This document shows, piece after piece, positions 7,220 to 14,500 of a stretch of DNA of 14,564 bases. Both the position numbers and the translations under genes were made by a program. The stretch's first letter is position 1. Each line of letters opens with the position of its first letter. The notes beneath the pieces are model-generated. The model ran no database searches. It was not told the origin of the DNA and was given only the letters and a program-made list of their open reading frames with translations. The stretch is taken from NCBI GenBank assembly GCA_003524705.1, contig DQGV01000048.1, forward strand, positions 1 through 14,564, given 5' to 3'. The DNA is from Anaerolineae bacterium (GTDB taxonomy: Bacteria > Chloroflexota > Anaerolineae > Anaerolineales > Villigracilaceae).

Positions 7220-7438
7220 ATGCGAAGAATGTTTGGATTTTTAATTGGCACATTTGTTGGGGCTTTGGTTGGCTCGGTGATTGCGTTATTGCTTGCACCT
7301 GAATCGGGTGAAAGTTTACGGAATCAACTCCGCCAACGTGGGCAAGGCTTTATTGACGATATTCGTCATTCAGCCGATTCACGAAGAATTGAATTGCGCA
7401 ATCGTTTAGAGTCTATGCGTGCGCCGAGAGATTTTTAA
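7220..7438 (+). CDS. Small YtxH-like membrane protein
   Basis: A 72-residue protein with one glycine-rich N-terminal membrane segment (about residues 5-25, GFLIGTFVGALVGSVIALLL). It is followed by APESGESLRNQLRQRG, the hallmark of YtxH/gas-vesicle-protein-like small proteins, and a charged helical tail rich in Arg. A strong ribosome site, AAGGAG, sits eight bases before the ATG. YtxH proteins are linked to stress responses in Bacillus, but their biochemical role is not settled. Its message would begin with the palindromic element upstream, and it converges on the GT4 gene; the palindrome at 7446-7475 lies eight bases after its stop. Confidence 0.85.
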   Translation: MRRMFGFLIGTFVGALVGSVIALLLAPESGESLRNQLRQRGQGFIDDIRHSADSRRIELRNRLESMRAPRDF

Positions 7439-7445
7439 TTTATTT

Positions 7446-7475
7446 TGTAGAGGCGAACGGCCGTTCGCCCCTACA
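7446..7475. repeat. 30-bp near-perfect palindrome overlapping the GT4 stop codon
   Basis: From 7446 (TGTAGAGGCGAACGG) to 7475 (CCGTTCGCCCCTACA) the sequence is its own reverse complement except for the A7451/C7470 pair. It lies between the ends of two convergent genes. Its right arm contains CTA at 7471-7473, which is the TAG stop codon of the minus-strand GT4 gene. It may act as a 3'-end structure for both messages. GTAGGGGCGA-type palindromes are known as dispersed repeats in filamentous bacteria (general knowledge). Confidence 0.85.
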
Positions 7476-8628
7476 CGATTGATTTATAAAACTCTTCCAT
7501 CCTTTTCATATTCACTTCATAATCTGCTTTGGCAGAAATTAAATTTGCATTGAGACCTGCGGCATCATGGCGCAGGTCTTCTCTTTCTAAGCCGAGCAAA
7601 ATTGCATCGGCAATAGATTGCGAATCATTTGCATCAAACAACAAACCATTTTGTCCATACGTAATCCATTCGCGGATTGATTCTAAATCTCCTGCAACCG
7701 GAAAACATCCGCAAGCCATGGCTTCAATTAAAGAATTTGGTGTGCCATCGTGAATACTTGGCGAAACAACAATTTGTGCAGAACGAAATAAGTCTCCCAT
7801 TTTTTGATATTCAATCGCAGGCAATAATTCCACTGCATGTGAAATATTTAATTCTTCAATCCATTTCAAGGCTTGCGATTCATTTTGCATCAAAGTACAA
7901 ATAAATTTTGCTTCAGGATATTTTGCTAACACAAGCGGTATCGCTTTGAAGAAAGAATCATTGCGGACATAAGGACGAACTCCGCGCGGATTGATGATGA
8001 TTGGATTCTTCACAAGTTCATTCGGTGGATAAAAAATATCGCTTCGGACTCCACCATTACCTGGTGCTACAAGTGATATTTTTTCTTCGGGGAAGCCATA
8101 TTCTCGCGCAAGTTTTATGTCTCGATTTGTATCGGCATGTAAAGCAGTGACATTTTGCATGACAAATTTTGTATAGGATTTCATCAAAGGTGTGGATGGG
8201 GCATGAAGTGTGAAGTCATTGCCCCAGACGGAGACAAGAAATGGTGTTGGGCGAGAAAACCTCGCCCCTACTAATGCTTTTGTGGTCAATATTCCTTCAT
8301 AAGGAATTCGCATGGCGTGAATCAAATCTGGTTTTATCTCTTGAATAAATTTTCGTAATTTTCTCGCGGATGAAGGAATTGTTAAAGGTCCAAGCCATTG
8401 CCTGAAAATAGTACGAAAACCTAAAGTTACAGAAGAAGCGGAGGATGGGGCTGAGTTCTTTTTCTTCGCGGCAGAGAAGGCTACGGGCGTAAACTCCAGC
8501 CGCGCGGGAAAATCAAGTTCCACGTCAAAGGTTGAGGCGATGTAGATTTCATATCCCTGCTTGATAAAGTGTTTAATCCAATTTTGTGAAATGGGCGAGC
8601 GAGCATCTGTGACGAAAAGGATTCGCAT
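7471..8628 (-). CDS. Family 4 glycosyltransferase (GT-B fold)
   Basis: A 385-residue glycosyltransferase of family GT4. The N-terminal acceptor domain begins MRILFVTDARSPISQNWIKHF. Further motifs are PDLIHAMRIPYEG (100-111), SVWGNDFTLHAPS (133-145) and a donor-site stretch SPSIHDGTPNSLIEAMACG (289-307), with the conserved Glu302 and following VAGDLESIREWI. This is the usual nucleotide-sugar binding signature. The ATG at 8628 was chosen although the frame is open to 8835, because the longer form would cross the divergent response-regulator gene and because TATAAT (complement of 8635-8640) lies six bases upstream, implying a leaderless message. Residues about 119-128 (LVGARFSRPT) come from a palindromic repeat. 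The stop codon is supplied by another palindrome. Sugar specificity is unknown. Confidence 0.85.
   Translation of the reverse strand: MRILFVTDARSPISQNWIKHFIKQGYEIYIASTFDVELDFPARLEFTPVAFSAAKKKNSAPSSASSVTLGFRTIFRQWLGPLTIPSSARKLRKFIQEIKPDLIHAMRIPYEGILTTKALVGARFSRPTPFLVSVWGNDFTLHAPSTPLMKSYTKFVMQNVTALHADTNRDIKLAREYGFPEEKISLVAPGNGGVRSDIFYPPNELVKNPIIINPRGVRPYVRNDSFFKAIPLVLAKYPEAKFICTLMQNESQALKWIEELNISHAVELLPAIEYQKMGDLFRSAQIVVSPSIHDGTPNSLIEAMACGCFPVAGDLESIREWITYGQNGLLFDANDSQSIADAILLGLEREDLRHDAAGLNANLISAKADYEVNMKRMEEFYKSIV
8249..8273. repeat. GTAGGGG-type palindromic repeat inside the GT4 coding frame
   Basis: GGGCGAG (8249-8255) and CTCGCCC (8261-8267) form a hairpin with a five-base loop. On the minus strand the outer sequence reads GTAGGGGCGAGG, matching the end of the palindrome at 7446-7475. 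It is translated in frame as about ten residues (VGARFSRPTP) between the acceptor-domain motif MRIPYEG and the conserved SVWGNDF. This looks like insertion of a dispersed repeat that the protein tolerated. Confidence 0.65.
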
Positions 8629-8634
8629 TTTTTG

Positions 8635-8640
8635 ATTATA
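8635..8640 (-). promoter_or_regulatory. -10 box of a leaderless promoter for the GT4 gene
   Basis: On the minus strand a perfect TATAAT ends six bases before the ATG at 8628, so transcription should start at or next to the start codon. No ribosome site exists upstream. The -35 region (complement of about 8658-8663, ACACGA) is poor. The overlap with the divergent promoter at 8663-8691 suggests the two genes could interfere with or be co-regulated through each other. Confidence 0.5.
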
Positions 8641-8662
8641 CCCATTCGGGTACTTTATCGTG

Positions 8663-8691
8663 TTGCCGAGCCGTGTGAGACGTAGTATATT
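8663..8691 (+). promoter_or_regulatory. Leaderless promoter of the response regulator gene
   Basis: TTGCCG (8663-8668) and TATATT (8686-8691) are separated by exactly 17 bases and match the vegetative consensus at 4 and 5 positions. Only six bases (TAAGAG) separate the -10 box from the ATG at 8698, so the message would have no 5' leader. No ribosome site is seen, in keeping with that. Confidence 0.6.
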
Positions 8692-8697
8692 TAAGAG

Positions 8698-9069
8698 ATG
8701 AGCAAGGGTCGCGTCCTGATTGTCGAAGACAATATGGATACTTATGAATTGGTGCGCTTCATTCTCGAAAAGAATGGGTATGAGGTGTTTTTGGCTGTGA
8801 ATGGGCGTGATGGGGTACATGCCGCGACCAAACAAAAGCCTGATTTGATTGTGATGGATTTATCTATGCCTGAGATGGATGGGTGGACTGCCACACGCTT
8901 GATTAAAGAAAATAAGCAGACTTCTTCTATTCCTTTGATTGCGCTGACCGCTCATGTTTTACCCGGTGACCGCCAACGCGCTGTGGATTCAGGTTGTGAT
9001 GAATTTATTACCAAGCCAATGGATTTGCTTGAATTGGTTGAGACGGTTAATCGTTGGGTGCAGAGATAA
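8698..9069 (+). CDS. Single-domain response regulator (REC only, CheY/DivK-like)
   Basis: A 123-residue receiver domain with no output domain. The acidic pocket is Glu10-Asp11 (VLIVEDN), the phosphoacceptor is Asp54 in VMDLSMPEMDGW, the switch threonine is Thr84 in IALTAH, and the conserved lysine is Lys106 in ITKPMD. All key residues are present, so it should be phosphorylated by a histidine kinase and act through protein contact rather than DNA binding. It is transcribed divergently from the GT4 gene from an apparently leaderless promoter. The large kinase at the right end is a possible partner, but no evidence links them and they are 2.4 kb apart on opposite strands. Confidence 0.93.
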   Translation: MSKGRVLIVEDNMDTYELVRFILEKNGYEVFLAVNGRDGVHAATKQKPDLIVMDLSMPEMDGWTATRLIKENKQTSSIPLIALTAHVLPGDRQRAVDSGCDEFITKPMDLLELVETVNRWVQR

Positions 9070-9083
9070 ATAAAATCCGCTAA

Positions 9084-9143
9084 TCTTCACTAATCTGCGC
9101 GAAGTAAAATAATTATAGAAATATTCGCGTGAGTTAGTGAAAA
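9084..9143. repeat. Imperfect 20-bp inverted repeat between the response regulator and ugd
   Basis: Arms 9084-9103 and 9124-9143 are centred on one dyad: TTCACTAA (9086-9093) pairs with TTAGTGAA (9134-9141), and CGCGAA (9098-9103) pairs with TTCGCG (9124-9129), with five mismatches overall and a 20-base AT-rich loop. Immediately upstream the sequence has near-tandem TAATC units with 8-10-bp spacing. It would lie in the ugd leader or at the end of the response regulator message. It has no proper T tract for a terminator. Confidence 0.6.
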
Positions 9144-9164
9144 TTTTTCATTAAAAGAGGAACT

Positions 9165-10457
9165 ATGAAACAAATTTGTGTGAGATCGGTAGGATACGTC
9201 GGCTTGGTGACAGCGGCTTGTTTCGCTGATTTAGGAAACAAAGTCACCGCTTTGGATATAGATGAAAAGCGAGTTGCGAATCTCAAAAAAGGCGTGATGC
9301 CAATTTATGAACCAGGCTTGGATGAACTGGTCAAACGAAATGTAAACGCTGGCAGAATTAATTTTACAACTTCATACAAAGAAGCTTTGAATGGCGCAGA
9401 GTATGCCTTCATTGCCGTCGGTACGCCATCTGGTGAAGATGGCTCTGCAGATTTGAAATATGTGGAAACGGCGGCAAAATCTATTGCACAGAATATGTCT
9501 GCTCCGTTGGTTTTGATTAACAAATCTACGGTTCCAATCGGAACGGGAGACTGGGTTGCTGATATTGTGAAATCTGCTCAGCCCAAGCCGATTGAATTTG
9601 CTGTGGTCTCTTGCCCAGAATTTTTACGTGAAGGCTCAGCCATTGCAGATTTTATGAATCCACATAGAACAGTCATCGGCTCATTGGATAAAGATGCCGC
9701 CAATAAAGTTGCTCATTTGCATTTGCCGTTACGCGCACCGATTGTCATTACCGATTTGCGCACTGCGGAAATGATTAAGTATGCCAGCAACGCTTTTCTT
9801 GCAACAAAAATTTCTTTCATCAATGAACTTGCAGATTTATGTGAACGTGTCGGTGCTGATGTAAAAGAAGTTGCGGCAGGTATGGGCTATGACGCTCGCA
9901 TTGGACGTCACTTTTTGGATGCCGGTTTAGGTTGGGGTGGCTCATGTTTCCCAAAAGATGTTGAAGCGTTAGCATTCATGGCGAAAGAAAAAGGGTTGAA
10001 TCCACAAATCTTAAACAGCGTAATGGATGTCAATTATGAACGTCGTTCAAATGCAGTTAAGCATGTTGAAAAATTACTTAATGGATTAGAAAATAAAGTA
10101 GTTGGATTGCTTGGCTTAGCATTCAAAGAAAACACAGATGATATGCGTGATGCTGCATCTATTGACATTGCTGATGGTTTAATTAAAGCAGGAGCAACCG
10201 TTCGTGGGTATGACCCAGTAGCTCGTGAAACAGCAGCTCCTCATATGCCAAAAGTTAAGATATATGACAATCCATATAACATGGCAGAAGGTTGCGATGC
10301 GCTAGTTGTTGTTACACCTTGGAATGAATTCAAACAACTTGATCTTGAAAAAATTAAATCATTATTGAAATCACCCATCGTTTATGATGGACGAAATATT
10401 TACGAACCCAATCGAATGAAAGAAATGGGTTTTACATATAAAGCAGTTGGGAGATAG
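9165..10457 (+). CDS. ugd: UDP-glucose 6-dehydrogenase
   Basis: Oxidises UDP-glucose twice with NAD+ to UDP-glucuronate, a precursor of acidic polysaccharides. The length of 430 residues is normal. Landmarks are Asp31 (NAD ribose) in [18 protein letters not shown] (84-96), [12 protein letters not shown] (119-130), [11 protein letters not shown]...NPHRTVIGS (150-172), [20 protein letters not shown] (201-220), the catalytic Cys261 in [10 protein letters not shown] (256-265), and [15 protein letters not shown] (316-330). AGAGG lies four bases before the ATG. One oddity: the N-terminal nucleotide motif reads CVRSVGYVG instead of the family's usual V-I-G-T-G-Y-V-G, so the first Gly of GxGxxG is Ser8 (see findings). 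If real, this could weaken NAD binding. Neighbouring glycosyltransferases fit a polysaccharide role. Confidence 0.94.
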   Translation: MKQICVRSVGYVGLVTAACFADLGNKVTALDIDEKRVANLKKGVMPIYEPGLDELVKRNVNAGRINFTTSYKEALNGAEYAFIAVGTPSGEDGSADLKYVETAAKSIAQNMSAPLVLINKSTVPIGTGDWVADIVKSAQPKPIEFAVVSCPEFLREGSAIADFMNPHRTVIGSLDKDAANKVAHLHLPLRAPIVITDLRTAEMIKYASNAFLATKISFINELADLCERVGADVKEVAAGMGYDARIGRHFLDAGLGWGGSCFPKDVEALAFMAKEKGLNPQILNSVMDVNYERRSNAVKHVEKLLNGLENKVVGLLGLAFKENTDDMRDAASIDIADGLIKAGATVRGYDPVARETAAPHMPKVKIYDNPYNMAEGCDALVVVTPWNEFKQLDLEKIKSLLKSPIVYDGRNIYEPNRMKEMGFTYKAVGR

Positions 10458-10546
10458 TCTAACAAGTCGAAAAAGTCTAAATGGTCTTACTAGTCATTGA
10501 TCATTTAGACCAATCAGACCTTTTAGACCAATCAGACTATTATGAC
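10457..10546. repeat. Symmetric 5+5 inverted array of 9-bp GTCT/AGAC repeats
   Basis: GTCT or one-off variants start at 10457, 10466, 10475, 10484 and 10493, and AGAC or one-off variants start at 10507, 10516, 10525, 10534 and 10543. Both arms keep an exact 9-bp phase and share one dyad centre at 10501.5. The two arms can fold into a 90-base hairpin whose cores always pair, while the five-base spacers pair only partly. It begins at the ugd stop codon and ends within the first codons of the next gene. It shares units with 3748-3792. Confidence 0.85.
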
Positions 10547-11444
10547 CAATCCCCCCATTTGTAATTACGAAGGCTCAGATTATCAACAAGCGTTTTGGGA
10601 ACAAGGCGGGCGTGCTTACGAAGACCAAGCCGAAGCGATTGCATTAAAAAAATTACTTTCCAAAAGCGGAAAGCTTATGCTTGAACTCGGTGCAGGTGCT
10701 GGACGTAACACGCCACGCTATGCAGGCTTTGAAAGAATCGTTGTGTTAGATTATTCCACAACTCAATTAGCTCAAGCACAAGAGCGATTAGGAAAATCAG
10801 ATAAATACATTTACGTCGCAGCGGATGTATATCGCCTCCCTTTTCTTAAGGGGATATTTGATTCAGCGACTATGATTCGAGTGTTGCATCATATGGCAGA
10901 TGCTCCTAAAGCATTAAGCCAAATCCGCAAAGTGTTACAACCCAATGCAATTTTTATTTTGGAATTTGCCAACAAATTAAATCTCAAATCAATTTTGAGA
11001 TATTTGTTCAGAAGACAAACTTGGAGTCCTTTTACACTTGAACCTGTGGAGTTTGTAAAACTAAACTTTGACTTTCATCCACAAGCCATCCGCAATTGGC
11101 TTGGAGAATTAGGTTTTTCGATTGAAAAGATTCGTACGGTTTCACATTTTCGCTTAGGTTTATTAAAACGAATCATTCCCGCAAAAATTCTTGCGTGGCT
11201 CGATGGTTTACTTCAACCCACTGGCGCATTTATACAATTATCACCAAGTGTGTTTGTCAAAGCCAAAACAAGCGCAGAAGGTGTCGCAAAAGAAATCCCA
11301 TTGAATGTTTTGGATTTATTTAAATGTCCCGACTGTGAATTTGAAAAATTACAAGATAAACAAGAATATCTGATTTGCTCAAACTGTAATGCCAAGTGGC
11401 AAGTCAATGACGGGATTTATGATTTTCGAGAGAAAATAAAATAA
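10542..11444 (+). CDS. SAM-dependent methyltransferase with C-terminal Trm112-like zinc ribbon
   Basis: A 300-residue class I methyltransferase. Motif I is MLELGAGAGRNTP (46-58), motif II ends with Asp in VVLDYS, then AADVYRLPF and the post-motif MIRVLHHMADAP. The middle part (about residues 145-235) is specific to a subgroup and contains FHPQAIRNWLGELGF. The last 45 residues form a separate ribbon with FKCPDCEF and ICSNCNAKW, four cysteines that should bind zinc, ending NDGIYDFREK as in Trm112/YcaR-like domains. Such ribbons elsewhere activate or stabilise methyltransferases; that role here is inferred. There is no ribosome site before the ATG; the 9-bp repeat array abuts and enters the start. 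The substrate is unknown. It lies downstream of ugd on the same strand and is probably read through from it. Confidence 0.85.
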   Translation: MTNPPICNYEGSDYQQAFWEQGGRAYEDQAEAIALKKLLSKSGKLMLELGAGAGRNTPRYAGFERIVVLDYSTTQLAQAQERLGKSDKYIYVAADVYRLPFLKGIFDSATMIRVLHHMADAPKALSQIRKVLQPNAIFILEFANKLNLKSILRYLFRRQTWSPFTLEPVEFVKLNFDFHPQAIRNWLGELGFSIEKIRTVSHFRLGLLKRIIPAKILAWLDGLLQPTGAFIQLSPSVFVKAKTSAEGVAKEIPLNVLDLFKCPDCEFEKLQDKQEYLICSNCNAKWQVNDGIYDFREKIK

Positions 11445-11469
11445 TCGTGTACATAAACGTAAGATATAA

Positions 11470-11499
11470 AAACGCCGAAGTCTTTAGACTTCGGCGTTT
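11470..11499. terminator. Bidirectional intrinsic terminator between convergent genes
   Basis: A perfect 13-bp stem (11470-11482, AAACGCCGAAGTC, with 11487-11499) encloses a TTTA loop. A five-T tract follows on the minus strand and a three-T tract on the plus strand, so it suits the kinase gene best but can end both. It lies 25 bases after the methyltransferase stop and 4 bases after the kinase stop. Confidence 0.88.
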
Positions 11500-11503
11500 A
11501 GGT

Positions 11504-14500
11504 TTATTTTGCCAAAGGCAACCTGATAAAAAACGTACTGCCGGGGAAAGTTTCTTCATCGCGTTTTTCGCTTTCCACCCAAATTGTGCCTTGAAGTGCT
11601 TTCACAATTCCAGAAGCAATCGCTAAGCCCAAACCTGCTCCACCACCTTTGAAGTTGGTTTTGCTAGATGAATGCAATTGCACTTCACCCAATTGATATA
11701 ACTTTTCAAAAATAATTTTATGATGTTCGGGGTCAATGCCGATGCCAGTATCTTTGACACTTAATTCAACCATATCCCCACGTTTTTTATCTTCCACTAC
11801 TTTGGCGGCAATGTGTATCGAACCGCCGTCTGGTGTAAATTTAATGGCATTGACAATGATGTGGTCAAGTGCTTTTTTCAAAAGTTCAGGGTCTGCAGAA
11901 AGTGCAGGGATTTGTTTAATCGCTTCGTCTAAAGTTAAGTTCAAGTTACGAGTCTTAACATCTTCCACATAATCTTTGAGGATGAGTCTTAATATCAAAC
12001 CCAAGTTCACTGATTCAATATGCGGGCTGATAGTCTGATTTTCAAGGCGTGCAACATCCAACATACTATCTACTACTTGATGCAAACGGTCTGTACCACG
12101 CAACACACCGTCAATGGCTGGCGAAAGGATTTGATTATTTTGAATCACAGGGTCTGATTTCAACATGCCCAAATAACCTTTGATAACTGTTAAAGGTGTA
12201 CGTAATTCATGTGCGGCAACTTGAATAAAAGCCGATTTATTTTTATCGTGCTTTTCAAGCGTTTGGTAAGCATTGTTTAATTCTTCAACACGTTTTGAAA
12301 CCATACGTTCCATCACTTGATTCATGCTGGTCACTTCGTTATATAAACGTGAATTTTCTAAAGACACAGCCGCCTGCGCCGAAAAGTTGCTGACCAATAA
12401 ACTATCATCTTCGCTGAATGAATCATCCGCGCGGCTTAACAATAACAAACCAATCACATTATCTTTTGAATACAATGGCACACCCAACCAAGATTTATCT
12501 TGTGGCAACCATTCAGGTTGAGACCATTTTTTACTTTGAACATCCGCAATGACAACAGCCTCACCTTGCCTTGCAACTGTTTGATAAAAATCAACGCCAT
12601 TGATTTTCAAATTAAATTCATCTAGGTTTGCATTCTTTGGCATGCCACGATGCGCTTGTACAACAGGCGCACCATTTACATCCTCAATCAATAAAACACC
12701 ACGTTCAAATGGCAAAACTTGATTTAATTGCTCTAAGATTTGTTCTGGCAATTTCTGGATATTGTTTAATGAAGACAAATGACGTGATGAACGTGATAAC
12801 GCTTCAGCTCCGCGACGCCGTTCTTGTTCGGCGCCGAACAATCTTTCTACTTCCTTTTGAGCTTGTTCACGCTGTTCAACCAACATAGTGCGCAACAACG
12901 CACTGGACAATAAATTTTTCAGACGAACATAAATATCCCAATCATGTGGACCCATTTCGACCCACATAAAACCGAAGCGATTGCTGGCTAAGGCTAAGGG
13001 CATCACCACGGCTTGATAGCGTCGGTCTTCGGGAGTTTTTCCATGCGGCACCAAGCGTCCCGTAGCAAGAAGCGGTCTGTCATCTGGAATTTGGAAACTG
13101 TGTTCATCATATTGCAATAACAATTGATAATTTTGCGGAGGTGGAGTCGAGACCGAACCCGGCGAACCGACGTCACCATATAACATCACATACCAACGTT
13201 CTAAACCAAGCGTGGGGAAATGTTTTGAAATGGCAAGTCCAATGCCTTCAAAAGTCATGGCTGATGCCATAGAGAAACTAAAGTTGTTGAGAATTTCTTC
13301 TTGCTTTTCAAATTGCAAACGGCGATAGGCTTGCGCGCGTTGTGATAATTCGCCAACCAACATACGCGCTTGTTGAAATAAATTTTCAGCACGCAACATG
13401 GTGGTGTTGCTGTTTATTCCACCTAAGGCATATTTTCTAAAAGTTGAGACAACATTTTGCCAAGCATTAAAGTCGTAATCATTTTGTTGTAGCACCTCAA
13501 CAATAGATTGAACAGATTTTAAGAAAGCAGTGTTGCGGTCTGGCTCGCGTAATGTCGTCAGAAATTCATCCCAAGCACTACCAAAAACTTCAACATACTT
13601 TGATTTTGCTGGGTCATTTTCTGGAATGCCTGCCGCACCAAGCAAAGCACGGATGGCGGCTTCACGTTTGTTTTCTAACCTACCAGTATGTGCTACTTCG
13701 CGTGGAAGCACAATTGCTTTTTGCACACTATCGGGCAAACAACCACAAGACCAACGCACCACTAAATTGACAGGAAGAATGTTGACATCATTTACTTCTT
13801 CGCCGTTGATTTTTTTCATCAAGGCTTCAAATGATTTTTTACCAATATCATAAAAAGATTGATGCACTGTGGTTAATGGCACACCCATAGATTGTGACTC
13901 ACCAACATTATCAAAACCTGTCACTGCTATTGAGTCTGGTACCGAAATGCCACGTTGACCCAAATCTTCTAATACGCCAAACGCCATACGGTCGTTGGAT
14001 ACAGCAATGGCTTGCACACGAATGCCGCGTTCATCTAATAAAGTTCGCACGGCGGCACGTCCGCTTTCAGGTGAAAAATCACCTTCAATGACTAATTTTT
14101 CATCAAAACGAATATCGTTGGCTTTTAGTTCAGCTCGATACGCTTCAAAGCGTTGGTCAGATTCGATTTGTCCTTGAGGTCCGCGGATAAAGGCAATGCG
14201 TTTATATCCATGTTCCTTAATCAAATGATTAATCACAGCACGCATACCGCCACTGTTATCTGTAATGGTGGTTGGAATTTTTTTTATTGGAATGGCAAAT
14301 GAAGCAATTGGTGTATCGCCAAAAATTTTGATGAAGTTTTTTACTTCATCCAATGAAACCCCATGAGATATGTCCGCTGAAAGCAAAATCCCATCAAATT
14401 GACCGGGCTTGATTAAGTCGTATAACCCGTAAGATAAATTTCCAGAAGGGGATGGAATTGGAGTGGGCTTCCCGCCTGAAAAAGAAACTACATTGACATC

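Noticed and set aside
8629..8835. N-terminal extension of the GT4 gene
   Set aside because: It would cross the divergent promoter and the first 46 codons of the response regulator; the typical GT4 beginning MRILFVTDAR and an adjacent -10 box favour the start at 8628.
10457..10546. CRISPR array or ordinary intrinsic terminator for the repeated region after ugd
   Set aside because: Units are only 9 bp with 4-bp cores, there are no long spacers or cas genes, and there is no terminal T tract after the hairpin.
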